From: Vicia villosa
Lineage: Eukaryota > Streptophyta > Magnoliopsida > Fabales > Fabaceae
Direction: 5' to 3'
DNA: 64,000 nt
NCBI RefSeq assembly: GCF_029867415.1
Contig: NW_026705730.1
Span: 186,001 to 250,000, forward strand
A model generated the notes under the pieces. That model saw only the letters and a list, made by a program, of their open reading frames with translations. It had not been told where the DNA came from and ran no database searches. Of this stretch, positions 9,226-22,676 are shown in pieces. Numbering within the stretch: position 1 is the first letter of the stretch; the number at the start of each line of letters is the position of its first letter. The position numbers and the translations under genes were made by a program.

Positions 9226-12200
9226 TGTCATACCCCAAATTTTGCCCTAAGTTTTTTTCATTTGATTCATTCGTATTAGCATCGATTAATTCAACTGCAT
9301 CCAAATTAAGTTTTGATTCCGCACATTGCATTTCAAATTAGTGTTTAATTTGCAATTAATTTCTCATCATTTTAATTTTTGCGTATTTTTCATTAAAATT
9401 TTGCATCTTGAATTCATTTTTATCATTGCATTTTTCTCTTTAATAAATTAACTTGCATTTCTTTTTTTTTTTGAAATTTTTATTTAGATTGATTTAATGA
9501 TTAAATTATTATTTAATTATTATCAATTTAAATTAAAGATTAAATAGAAATCATGGGATTTATATATTGTATTGTATGCATTTTATTTTCTTTTGACATT
9601 GTTACAAAGACCATTACATTAAAAGAAAAGAATGCGGTCCATGAGGCCCATTCCACAAAAAGAAAAATAAATACAACCCTGGGCCCATTACATTACAAGA
9701 CAAACAAAAGAAAATTGTTGTTGTGGTTTCTTCAAAGGTAGAAACGCACCACCCAAACCAGTCCAAAGTTGCTGCCTCAAAGCTGCTCCAACCTGCACCA
9801 TAGCTGTCCCAACGGTCCAAAACCTGTGCATAAAATTCCAAAGTTTATACCAAAATGGACAATCACAAAACCTGCATCAAAAAGCAATGAAAACAGAGTA
9901 TCAAAATGTTCAAATTCTTCAATGTAATTCCCCCCAAAACCATTTCAATCCCTCTATAAAAGAGAACAAAAGCAACAGCAAAAGGGGAGCCACCAACGAT
10001 AACAGAACAAACCATTCAATCTTCACTCAGCATACACTGAAACCTCACCACAACACAAACACACTCATTTCCCCTGCAAAACTGAGTCACGCTCAAGCTC
10101 TCAACACACTCACAAACGCAAACCATACACTGAATATCGCACAGAAATTCAATAAACCTTAACCATCACATATTCAAACCAAGCCCCGCACAACCTGTAG
10201 TCTCACAAATCCTTACAATACCGAATAACAACAATACCGACACAGACAACTACTCGTAGTGTCTCAAATCGCACAACAAACTCAGGTTAGAAGAAGACAA
10301 AGGAGCAGAAGCAGATCGAAAGTGCAAGATAGGAGAAGAACGTACCTGAAGGTTTTTTTTTTCTATTTTACGCCATATAACATTCAATATCTTTGTTTGT
10401 TTTATGTTACCTCCATATCCTATTGTATCTATAATTGATTCGAATCATAATGTCATGGGGTATTGGGATTGATTGGGGTTGAGGATATTTTGTTGTTTGT
10501 TGTTGCTTTATCTTGAGAATGACGAACGAGAGCACCGAGAAAGAACAGAAAGAGAATCGTGAGAGAGAGAGTTGACCGCGAGAGCAGAGGGATTCGCGAG
10601 AGAGAGTTGAGATTGCTGCACTTTTGTTGTTGTTTTCTGTTCATATGTGTAACTGACGAGAGAGAGAGTTATTGAGAGTGGCAGTGAGATTGAGAGATCG
10701 AGTGAGGGAGAGAGCTGATTTGCCCTGTTTTCTTTTCTTCCATGTAAGAAGCGTTGATTTGATTCTAGGGTTCTCCCAACCTTCCTTTCACTTTCGGTTT
10801 GGGCTTCATGACCCGGCCCAGTTTTGTTTTGATGCAACTACCATCTCAAGCTCACACACCCCATTTCATAATATCACTTTACCCATTTTATTTTAATTTT
10901 AGTTTTAGTTTTAGCTTTAAATAAGTTTTTACTTAGAATAATTTTCAAAATCTCAAAAATGATTTTCATTTAATAAAACTTCTCGATCCAATGTCGAGTT
11001 CATTTCAAAACTTCTCAAAAAAAAAAAAACTTCAAAATAATTTAAACTCATTATTTCATTTTTCGCCCAAGCGCGAAGCCTTTCTTTGCCCAAGTGCAAA
11101 TTTCACCCAAGTGTGAATCTCATTTCAAAGTTTGTCTTCTCCGCCCAAGTGCGATTAGACCCTTTTCATAAACCATAAAACGCTTGATCCAACGTCAAGT
11201 TGTTAACGCAAAAGCTTCTTTTTGATTAAATCAAATATAAAAAATATTCTTCATTAATAAAATCAAAGTGATCAAGTGACAAGAAGTGCACACATCTTTA
11301 ATACCTTGATCCTTTGAATCAAAACACATTAATAAAATCAAAGTGATCAAGTGACAAGAAGTGCACACCTCTTGAATACCTTGATCCTTTGAATCAAAAC
11401 ACATTAATTAAATCAAAGTGATCAAGTGACAAGAAGTGCACACCTCTTGAATACCTTGATCCTTTGAATCAAAACACATTAATAAAATCAAAGTGATCAA
11501 GTGACAAGAAGTGCACACCTCTTGAATACCTTGATCCTTTGAATCAAAACACATTAATAAAATCAAAGTGATCAAGTGACAAGAAGTGCACACCTCTTGA
11601 ATACCTTGATCCTTTGAATCAAAACACATTAATAAAATCAAAGTGATCAAGTGACAAGAAATGCACACCTCTTGAATACCTTGATCTTTTGAATCAAAAC
11701 ACTTTAATCAAACCAAAAGGTTAAGTGACAAGGGGTGGACACCTCTTGAATACCTTGATCTTTTGAATCAAATACATTAATTAACAAGGACAACAAGTGA
11801 CAATGTGGCTCGCTCCTGTTGAATACCTTGGATAAAGGACGCGCTAGGTGAACACCTTGCTCATACTTTACTAAACGTCCGCAATCATCCATCCTAAAAT
11901 CAATCAACAAACTCGTAGTTCTTTCGAACTACATTCGCTCTGATTCTTCCATTGAAGATATGTAGGCACAAGACTCAAATGTCTTGGCGAGCACACTAAT
12001 TAAAAAATATAATATCGTAGTCTCGAACTACGATTGCTCTGACTTTCCCCATTGGGAATACGTAGGCACAAGACACAAACGTCTTGGCGAGCATAATAAT
12101 AAAAAAAAATCTTTTCTTTTCCCTCCATAATCAAAAACCAAAAACATGTTCTTTTCTCTTAATGAAATAAACGTAGACTTAAGCTAACACTCGATTGCAA

Positions 12201-12429
12201 AACAACTAAATGGGTCCCATCGAGTACGATGGAGGTAAGGGGTGCTAATACCTTCCCCTTACTTAACCGGCTCCCGAACCCAAATTTGGTTGTGAAGACC
12301 AACTTATTCATTGTTTTCATTTCATTTGTAGGTTTTATCAATATTTTCCCATTCCCATTGGAATAAATAAAATTTGGTGGCGACTCTGTTTGTTACCATT
12401 TCGTGGCGATCATTTTTTGACCCGCGACA
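9226..12429 (+). repeat. Family 1 LTR copy 2, middle LTR (3204 bp)
   Basis: Nearly identical to copy 1. At the sites I compared where copies 1 and 3 differ (GACAAACAAAAG against GACAAACAAAAT; AGAACAAAAGC against AGAACAGAAGC) it matches copy 1. It carries both hairpin modules, the terminal hairpin and the TATA box, and is followed by a second complete PBS. Confidence 0.93.
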
Positions 12430-15400
12430 GCTGGCGACTCTGCTGGGGATTAAGGTATGTCCACCCTAATTTAGTTGTTGTTTATTTCATTTGTTAGCTT
12501 TGTCTACTTTTCTTATTTCATGTATATATTTCCTTTATCTTGCTTATTCACTTGTGGGATTTGGGAGTATTACTTTTTGAGTGAAGCTCTCAACCCGAGC
12601 TTGGAAAAACAAGAGAGAAACATAAGTTAGGAGGTGGTTGTGTAGTGTTAGTCCCCAAGGTGAACACCTTGAATGGCTAATACGAAAACCCCACTTGGAG
12701 GAGACTTATTCATGAGATTTGTCATAAGATGGTTCACCCGTCGCATGATGAAAATCTGATTTCGTCGTTAACTCTAAGGACCTTTAGAACCCGTTCTATC
12801 TATCGTGATGTAGACATCTCTACTATCAAAAAAATTAGAGCCATCATGTGAGGGGATCTTTGGGTAAAGAACTTAGAACTATCTCATCATAAGGAGCCTT
12901 CCTCATTAGGTTGTGTTTTTCCAGATTACATCCATTTATTTAATAGCATCGTGTTGCATTCCATGATGTACGTATGCCATTGCATCTCAAAAGAATCACT
13001 CTTGCATAAATAATCATCATGCATTCGCATTCATTAAACATGCATTTCCCAAAATCCAAGATTCATACCTTTCATCCTCCAACGCAATTTACAAGGCAAG
13101 TTTGATTACCCGACGTTGTATTGGACTTAACGCATGTCTCAGAAGAATTTGAGTGAACTCCAAAGAGATAAGAAATGAACTCAGAAGATCCGTGGTCATT
13201 ATCATGGAAATGCTTCAAAGCATTAAACACCAATAAGGGTCGACCCCGACACACTATGTGGTTAACAACCCCATGCCCTGAAGGGTGCCAAGACACTAAG
13301 GACATGCCTAAAGTCAGTTATCAGACTAGAAAGTTCATCCTTGTTTGGATTGTGTTGTGTTGCATTTGAACTTTGTCATCCTTAATTGTAATTTTAATGA
13401 AATGAGCATTGCATTTGTTTTGAATTAATCATAACATGTCCTCTTACTTTATTTTCTTGCCACTTACACAGAATCAAAAATTCAAAAAAATATTTCGCTT
13501 TTTTCCATTTCATTTTCTTTATCAGTTTTCTTGTCTAAGCAAATATTAGAGGGAGAATGACGATAAACGAAATACCCAATTTGCATCAGTGTGCTTTCAA
13601 ATAAAACTTTGTTGATGATGTACAGGCATTCTTTCAAATCCCCAAACACTGGAGATATAAGGATGATAATCCCTCGTTAACCCCTTTGAGCCTTAGAAGT
13701 AGGTGTTTTCTTTCTGTACGAAATTTAAACCCTTAATCAAAACCTGGGGCAGGGTAGTTGTTCAGTTACAATGATTAATACATCACATTTCCAAGAGAAT
13801 TATTTCATGGTAACCATTCCCGACTAAATAGTCAACTGTATACTCTCTTCATACACAATGTCGAAATGGTAGTGAACATCTAAAGCTTACAACAGTTGTT
13901 TCCCTTGAACCGTCAATATGACAGTCACATCTCTCAAATCCGCATATTATTGAACAAGAGTTACACAAGTTGTTCCCAAAAAAAAATAAAACAAAAAAAA
14001 TCAAAGAAAAGCCCGCTAAGTCAAAACATAAAAAGGAGACTTAGGCAAAAATTAGGGATAAACAAGTCAAAATAAAAAGAGATCAAAAGATCATTGTCAA
14101 AAGAAAAGCAAGAACAAACTTGTGTGCTTCCAAAGAAGAATAAGTGACTGCCACCTTAGAATCCATTGGTTCTCAAACATAATATGCAAATACTCTTGGA
14201 AATCGATAGTTAATTGAACTTAGGACTGAAGTACATCACAAAGAATGGGTGGGTACAAATATACTTTGAGCCTTATATCATTTGTTTCTAAAACCGTGAA
14301 CCAAGCCACGTTACAACCTTCAAAAGACCTAATTGAAGCAAGGTTTATTTTGAAAGCATACTAAAGCAAGGTTGCGTTAACCTGACTCCTGGATATTTGC
14401 TATTCATTTGTTTTGATACCATGCTATCATATCATCTTTCACGACTTGAAATTCAAACTTCCATTGCATCCTCATTGGGATTTATTCATCTTACACCACA
14501 GTTTCATTTCAATAAATGATTTGTTTTCAAAACTGGCATGCACGTCGCATTAAAATTACCATTTTGAAGTGAACAGTTTCATCTGCAAATCAACACTTTC
14601 CATCAAGGAAGTTCCAATAATGGAAATCATTTGAAGAGCATAAAAGTGGTACCATCAGGGTTGCATCACTTTAGAAGTCCTTCATTGGGGCAGTTTCATT
14701 TCAAAGTTCCCAAGGACTGGGGCATGTCATCTCAGGATCATCAATTTGAATCCAAAAGCTTTGTTGAAATAAATTTCTACAGAGGCTCAGCATTCTGGGG
14801 CAAATCAAGGCCAAGACCTTTCCTTCAAGCAGTCCAAACAGACTATGCCATATCAAGTAGTACTCCTCAAACTAAAAATTGGTGTCGGGAATTATGATTG
14901 CACAAGCTTCCTACCACAATACCTTTTCCACCTCAAAAAAAATCATTGCCTTCCACTGGGGCATCCCTTCAAATATTCCAAACCATAAATTCCATTCATA
15001 GCATGCATTCATCAATCATGCATATCATGGGGCAAACTCCCACAATATCAAATCAAAATTTCAATATTGCTTGGTCTTTTCCATTGAAAACCAAGCCTGG
15101 TCCACCATGGACATCCAAAATTCACTGTCCATTGACACCCATCCAGTAAATTCATTGCCTGCATTGATCAAATTATCATATGCATCATTACATGTGCATC
15201 AATTTGCACAAAAGAAAACAAAAATGCCTCATACATTAGCACAAAGCATGCATAGGGGATCATTATTTTCTTGTTAACTTGAGCCAACCCATTGGTTGAA
15301 GTCAATCATCAATTTTCTTGTCATTCGAACCAACCCATTGGTTGAGAATAATCTTTCTCTTGCTGTCGACCCATTGGTTGAAATTTATCATTTACCTCCT

Positions 15401-16670
15401 CAACTCATTGGTTGAAATTTCAGTCTTACTTTCCGATTAACATAAGTCAACTCATTGGTTGAAATCAATTTCTTCATACCCTCATCAACTCATTGGTTGA
15501 TATCGAACTGTTGTTTACTTACATTAACTTAATGGTTGATGTTAGTTATGTCTTTTTTCAACTCATTGGTTGATAACGAATTGTTGTTTACTTACATTAA
15601 CTTAATGGTTGATGTTAGTTATGTCTTTTTTTTTTTTTCAACTCATTGGTTGATAACGAATTGTTGTTTACTTACATTAACTTAATGGTTGATGTTAGTT
15701 ATGTCTTTTTTCAACTCATTGGTTGATAACGAATTGTTGTTTACCTACATTAACTTAGTGGGTGATGTTAGTTATGTTTTTTTCAACTCATTGGTTGATA
15801 ACGAATTGTTGTTTCCCTACATTAACTTAGTGGGTGATGTTAGTTATATCTTTTTTTCAACTCATTGGTTGATAACGAATTGTTGTTACCTACATTAACT
15901 TAGTGGGTGATGTTAGTTATATCTTTTTTTCAACTCATTGGTTGATAACGAATTGTTGTTACCTACATTAACTTAGTGGTTGATGTTAGTTATGTCTTTT
16001 TCAACTCATTGGTTGATAACGAATTGTTGTTTACCTTCATCTACTCGTTGGTTGATGTTGGCGTTTCCCGTTTTAAATCGTACTCAACTCATTGGTTGTG
16101 GACGACGTGTCGACTTTCATCAGCTTAGTGGTTGATGTCAGTTATGTTTTTTTTCAACTCATTGGTTGATGACAAATCATTGTTTACCTTCATTAACTCA
16201 TTGGTTGATGTTGGCGTCTATCTGTTTTAAATCGTACTCAACTCGTTGGTTGTGGACGACGTGTCGACTTTCATCAGCTCATTGGTCGATGTCAGTTATG
16301 TCTTTTGAAATCAACTCATTGGTTGATAACAATTTGCTGTTCACCTTCATCAACTCATTGGTCGATGTTGGCTTTTTCCTTGTTTTAATCAAATCAACTC
16401 ATTGGTTGAGAACGATTTTTGGCACCATTACATTTCCCCAGCAAGTGTTCTCATTGGAACTCCTTGACCAATTATTTCATAATCCCCACAAAGTTTTCTT
16501 TTCATCTTCATATCCTCAGCAAGAATTCATGCATCCATGCATTCATAACATCTCATTGCGTCAAAGAGCAAAATTTAGGTCTTTTGGTATTTAATTCTCT
16601 TCCGCCATTGATATCACGAAGACAAAAGTCATTCGAGCAATTTGGCTAAAGATAATTAAATAGGGGCATC
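12430..16670 (+). mobile_element. Family 1 internal region 2, non-coding
   Basis: A near-identical repeat of internal region 1, 76 bp longer because the CATTGG array (15275-16410) holds one extra unit. The PBS is at 12432-12449 and the purine tract at 16658-16670. Point differences are few, for example GTATCCTCTC against GTATACTCTC near 13841. Confidence 0.9.
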
Positions 16671-19600
16671 TGTCATACCCCAAATTTTGCCCTAAGTTTT
16701 TTTCATTTGATTCATTCGTATTAGCATCGATTAATTCAACTGCATCCAAATTAAGTTTTGATTCCGCACATTGCATTTCAAATTAGTGTTTAATTTGCAA
16801 TTAATTTCTCATCATTTTAATTTTTGCGTATTTTTCATTAAAATTTTGCATCTTGAATTCATTTTTATCATTGCATTTTTCTCTTTAATAAATTAACTTG
16901 CATTTCTTTTTTTTTGAAATTTTTATTTAGATTGATTTAATGATTAAATTATTATTTAATTATTATCAATTTAAATTAAAGATTAAATAGAAATCATGGG
17001 ATTTATATATTGTATTGTATGCATTTTATTTTCTTTTGACATTGTTACAAAGACCATTACATTAAAAGAAAAGAATGCGGTCCATGAGGCCCATTCCACA
17101 AAAAGAAAAATAAATACAACCCTGGGCCCATTACATTACAAGACAAACAAAATAAAATTGTTGTTGTGGTTTCTTCAAAGGTAGAAACGCACCACCCAAA
17201 CCAGTCCAAAGTTGCTGCCTCAAAGCTGCTCCAACCTGCACCATAGCTGTCCCAACGGTCCAAAACCTGTGCATAAAATTCCAAAGTTTATACCAAAATG
17301 GACAATCACAAAACCTGCATCAAAAAGCAATGAAAACAGAGTATCAAAATGTTCAAATTCTTCAATGTAATTCCCCCCAAAACCATTTCAATCCCTCTAT
17401 AAAAGAGAACAGAAGCAACAGCAAAAGGGGAGCCACCAACGATAACAGAACAAACCATTCAATCTTCACTCAGCATACACTGAAACCTCACCACAACACA
17501 AACACACTCATTTCCCCTGCAAAACTGAGTCACGCTCAAGCTCTCAACACACTCACAAACGCAAACCATACACTGAATATCGCACAGAAATTCAATAAAC
17601 CTTAACCATCACATATTCAAACCAAGCCCCGCACAACCTGTAGTCTCACAAATCCTCACAATACCGAATAACAACAATACCGACACAGACAACTACTCGT
17701 AGTGTCTCAAATCGCACAACAAACTCAGGTTAGAAGAAGACAAAGGAGCAGAAGCAGATCGAAAGTGCAAGATAGGAGAAGAATGTACCTGAAGGTTTTT
17801 TTTTCTTTCTATTTTACGCCATATAACATTCAATATCTTTGTTTGTTTTACGTTACCTCCATATCCTATTGTATCTATAATTGATTCGAATCATAATGTC
17901 ATGGGGTATTGGGATTGATTGGGGTTGAGGATATTTTGTTGTTTGTTGTTGCTTTATCTTGAGAATGACGAACGAGAGCACCGATAAAGAACAGAAAGAG
18001 AATCGTGAGAGAGAGAGAGAGTTGACCGCGAGAGCAGAGGGATTCGCGAGAGAGAGAGTTGAGATTGCTGCACTTTTGTTGTTGTTTTCTGTTCATATGT
18101 GTAACTGACGAGAGAGAGAGTTATTGAGAGTGGCAGTGAGATTGAGAGATCGAGTGAGGGAGAGAGCTGATTTGCCCTGTTTTCTTTTCTTCCATGTAAG
18201 AAGCGTTGATTTGATTCTAGGGTTCTCCCAACCTTCCTTTCACTTTCGGTTTGGGCTTCATGACCCGGCCCAGTTTTGTTTTGATGCAACTACCATCTCA
18301 AGCTCACACACCCCATTTCATAATATCACTTTACCCATTTTATTTTAATTTTAGTTTTAGTTTTAGCTTTAAATAAGTTTTTACTTAGAATAATTTTCAA
18401 AATCTCAAAAATGATTTTCATTTAATAAAACTTCTCGATCCAATGTCGAGTTCATTTCAAAACTTCTCGAAAAAAAACTTCAAAATAATTTAAACTCATT
18501 ATTTCATTTTTCGCCCAAGCGCGAAGCCTTTCTTTGCCCAAGTGCAAATTTCACCCAAGTGTGAATCTCATTTCAAAGTTTGTCTTCTCCGCCCAAGTGC
18601 GATTAGACCCATTTCATAAACCATAAAACGCTTGATCCAACGTCAAGTTGTTAACGCAAAAGCTTCTTTTTGATTAAATCAAATATAAAAAATATTCTTC
18701 ATTAATAAAATCAAAGTGATCAAGTGACAAGAAGTGCACACATCTTGAATACCTTGATCCTTTGAATCAAAACACATTAATAAAATCAAAGTGATCAAGT
18801 GACAAGAAGTGCACACCTCTTGAATACCTTGATCCTTTGAATCAAAACACATTAATTAAATCAAAGTGATCAAGTGACAAGAAGTGCACACCTCTTGAAT
18901 ACCTTGATCCTTTGAATCAAAACACATTAATAAAATCAAAGTGATCAAGTGACAAGAAGTGCACACCTCTTGAATACCTTGATCCTTTGAATCAAAACAC
19001 ATTAATAAAATCAAAGTGATCAAGTGACAAGAAGTGCACACCTCTTGAATACCTTGATCCTTTGAATCAAAACACATTAATAAAATCAAAGTGATCAAGT
19101 GACAAGAAGTGCACACCTCTTGAATACCTTGATCCTTTGAATCAAAACACATTAATAAAATCAAAGTGATCAAGTGACAAGAAATGCACACCTCTTGAAT
19201 ACCTTGATCTTTTGAATCAAAACACTTTAATCAAACCAAAAGGTTAAGTGACAAGGGGTGGACACCTCTTGAATACCTTGATCTTTTGAATCAAATACAT
19301 TAATTAACAAGGACAACAAGTGACAATGTGGCTCGCTCCTGTTGAATACCTTGGATAAAGGACGCGCTAGGTGAACACCTTGCTCATACTTTACTAAACG
19401 TCCGCAATCATCCATCCTAAAATCAATCAACAAACTCGTAGTTCTTTCGAACTACATTCGCTCTGATTCTTCCATTGAAGATATGTAGGCACAAGACTCA
19501 AATGTCTTGGCGAGCACACTAATTAAAAAATATAATATCGTAGTCTCGAACTACGATTGCTCTGACTTTCCCCATTGGGAATACGTAGGCACAAGACACA

Positions 19601-19952
19601 AACGTCTTGGCGAGCATAATAATAAAAAAAAATCTTTTCTTTTCCCTCCATAATCAAAAACCAAAAACATGTTCTTTTCTCTTAATGAAATAAACGTAGA
19701 CTTAAGCTAACACTCGATTGCAAAACAACTAAATGGGTCCCATCGAGTACGATGGAGGTAAGGGGTGCTAATACCTTCCCCTTACTTAACCGGCTCCCGA
19801 ACCCAAATTTGGTTGTGAAGACCAACTTATTCATTGTTTTCATTTCATTTGTAGGTTTTATCAATATTTTCCCATTCCCATTGGAATAAATAAAATTTGG
19901 TGGCGACTCTGTTTGTTACCATTTCGTGGCGATCATTTTTTGACCCGCGACA
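16671..19952 (+). repeat. Family 1 LTR copy 3 (3282 bp)
   Basis: The most divergent of the three copies. It has one more 75-bp unit and its own point changes near 17153, 17412 and 17657. It ends CCGCGACA directly before the GATAC duplication at 19953-19957 and has no PBS after it, as expected of an outer 3' LTR. Confidence 0.93.
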
Positions 19953-20629
19953 GATACAAAATATCATAGTCCCTCGATGACCCTCGTGTTGCCTACGAAA
20001 TATGATATTGTCTCGGTGACTCTATGATAGAGTGATGATAGTCCCTTCAAAAGTGCTGCCTTCGATGACCATACGATGACCCTACGATGACCCTAAACAT
20101 CCAATGAAAGGACTTCCTACCAACTAATGGTATGGATAGTATATTTCTCTTAAAATGAAAGGAAAAGAATAGGAAAGACAAATAGGTAGGGTAAAAACTC
20201 ATAATTTACTTGCTCAAACAATTTTCTCCATCACATTTCCAAACGATCAAAACAAAACATTTTTTTACATCATACTTTTAAACAAAAAACACTTTGCAAA
20301 CATTCCTAAGGACTGATACAGGAGTTATTACAAAGTTTTCCTCATATTAGCACTTTACAAAATTATTTTCAAATCACACACACATGAAAAACAAGTTTTC
20401 TTATAAAGTGAGCAAGCAAATTAAGAGCCCATGGATACAAGGGGTGCTAACACCTTCCCTTTGTATAATTTCTCCCCGAACCCAATAATCTTTAAAAAGG
20501 TCTTTCCTGTTCTTTTATGCCTTTCCTAATAAAATTGGATAAAATAAAAGCCAGTGGCGTTTCTTGCTAACCGCAACATGTTTTGCAAAAACAAAACTAA
20601 AAAAGTCAGTTCTCCCACCGTGTTATACA
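19953..20629 (+). repeat. Right part of the older LTR-like repeat that family 1 split
   Basis: It begins with the second GATAC. It contains a terminal hairpin at 20435-20466 (ATACAAGGGG pairing CCCTTTGTAT, loop TGCTAACACCTT), then CTCCCCGAACCCAA and AGTGGCGTTTCT, which parallels the family 1 LTR 3' end. The likely end is ATACA at 20629, where copia coding sequence begins. No gene is present. Confidence 0.6.
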
Positions 20630-22676
20630 CTACCTTTAGGATACCAAAGACCGTGATGTGAGGTTCCGTTAAGATACCTCAAAATACGTTTTACGATCTT
20701 AAAATGTGATTCCTTAGGTGATGCTTGATATCTAGCACACAAACACATGCTAAACATGATATCCGATCTACTCGCAGTAAAATAGAGTAAGGATTTGATT
20801 ATACATCTATACTTGGTAATGTTGAAGTCCACTCCTCACTCATCTTTGTCAATAAGCATGTTAGAAGCCATGGGTGTAGAGATGCTCCTTGAGTCTTTCA
20901 TATCGAACTTCTTCAAAAGCTCTTGACAATATTTGGTTTGACTTATAAAGGTGTCTTCCTTGGCTTGCTTGATTTATAACCCCAAGAAATAAGTTAAATT
21001 TTCCATAAGAGATATCTCAAATTCTCCCTACATTAAACTAGCAAATTCTTGACAAAAAGACTTGTTAGTATAACCAAATATGATATCATCCACATATATT
21101 TGAACTAAAAGAATATGCTTTGCTTTACATTTAATAAACAAAGTAGTGTCGACATTTCCACGATTGAATCCTTATTGAATAAAAAATCCTTTCAATCTCT
21201 CATACCAAGCTCCGGGACTTTTTTTGATACCATAAAGGGCTCTCTTTAGTTTAAAAACGTTATTAGTATTTTTCATGATCTTCAAAAACCGGGGGTTGTG
21301 AGACATACACTTCTTCGTTTATATGACGGTTAAGAAAAAAAGATTTGACATCCATTTGATAAAACTTAAAATCCAGGCAGCAAACAATTGCCAAAAGTAG
21401 TCTAATAACTTCTAGACGAGCTACCAGAGCATAAGTATCCTCGTAGTATGTTCCTTTAGCTTGACTATACGCTTTTGACACTAACCTTTATTTATTTATA
21501 GTAATTACGACTTTTTCATCCATTTTGTTCCTAAATATCCATCTAGTGTCAATTACGGTTTTATTAACAGGACACGGAACAAGGTCCTAAACGTCATTAC
21601 ATTTAAATTATATTAGTTCGTCTTGCATAACAAGTAACTATCCTTTGTCAAGTAAAGCATCGGATATGGATTTAGGTTGAATTTGGGCAATGAAAGAAGA
21701 GTGCTTACATAAATTGTTAACATGGGATCTCGTACTTACTCCATTTTTTATATCTCCAAGAATTTGATCTAACAGATGATCCTTTGTGAGTGTCCAATCT
21801 TGAGGCAATTGGTTCAATGTATCGATTTTTTTATCCTCATGTAAGCTTTCCTCTTTATCGTCCGATAATGTCTTCATCTTCTTTTGATGGAGGATCCTTT
21901 TTGGGACTTTCATTGTCGGTTAATCTTTCTGTTATCACACTTGAAACATCAAAACCAATACCTTTTCCCGACTTTTGGGGGCAAAGTCTCATCAATATAG
22001 CATTAATGTATTCTCCTACAACAACAATTTTATGATTATAAACTCTATAAGCCTTACTCGTAAACAAGTACCCTAATAATATGCCATCATCAAACTTAGC
22101 ATCAAATTAATCAAGGTTGTCCTTCCTGTTATTTAAAATAAAGTATTTGCAATTGAAAACACGAAAAATATGAAATGTTTGGTTTTCTACGTTTAAGTAA
22201 CTCATATAGTGTCTTCTCTAGGATGGGTCGTATGATCACCAAGTTTAAGACTTGGAATGCAATGTCATTCGCATCCTCCCGAAAGTACGTAGGTAGGCTC
22301 ATTTCACTTATCATGGTCCTTGTCAATTCTTATAAAACACGATTTTTACATTCCAAAAAACCATTTTATTGTGGAGTCCTAGAAAATGAGAAGTTATGAG
22401 CAATCCCATTTTCGGTGCAAAAGTTTTGAAATTGATGGTTAACGAATTCACCACCGTGATCACTACGAAGAGTGATGATTTTCAAGCAAAATTAATGAAA
22501 GTTCTAAAAGTTTCATCCTTATGGGCTAAAATTAACGTCCAAGTGAATCTAGAATAGTCATCAATTATTACAAATGCGTAATAGTTACTCATAAACTTCT
22601 TGTCTACGAAGGGCCAAATAAGTCTAGATGGAGAAGCTCAAGAGGTGTTGATGTCGAAATAACCTTTTTTCGATTT
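20630..22676 (-). pseudogene. Ty1/copia polyprotein remnant: integrase core, reverse transcriptase, start of RNase H
   Basis: Read right to left. Integrase core: LELLHLDLFGP near 22625 (first Asp), LRSDHGGEF near 22455 (second Asp), NGFLECKNR near 22375 (Glu), TRTMISEMSLPTYF near 22300. RT: ARLEVIRLLLAIVCCLDFKF, YQMDVKSFFLN near 21350, ALYGIKKSPGAWYERL near 21220, catalytic YVDD at 21085-21096. RT end and connection: SLLYFTASRSDIMFSMCLCA near 20760 and VKRILRYLNGTSHHGLWY near 20650. Several stop codons and frame changes (one just after the LKGFFIQ segment) make it non-functional. The frame is lost at 20630, where the adjoining LTR-like repeat begins, so RNase H and the 3' LTR are missing. Confidence 0.9.

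Larger units (their letters stand above)
1858..19952 (+). mobile_element. Family 1: tandem non-autonomous Ogre/Tat-like element (LTR-internal-LTR-internal-LTR)
   Basis: The complex begins TGTCATACCCC and ends CCGCGACA. It holds three LTRs (1858-5060, 9226-12429, 16671-19952) and two internal regions (5061-9225, 12430-16670). The whole 18.1 kb is flanked by one 5-bp duplication, GATAC (1853-1857 and 19953-19957), so one insertion event was later expanded, most simply by unequal crossover between LTRs. Each internal region starts with a tRNA-Arg primer-binding site and ends with a purine tract. Neither encodes gag, protease, RT, RNase H or integrase: the longest frames are under 150 codons, low-complexity and repeat-driven. 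Movement would need proteins from an autonomous relative. Confidence 0.9.

Noticed and set aside
18856..19191. 111-codon minus frame (86 codons in the other LTR copies) with repeated SCHLITLILLMCFDSKDQGI units
   Set aside because: It is a direct read-through of the 75-bp tandem repeat, whose length is a multiple of three. Its length tracks repeat number and it has no domain.
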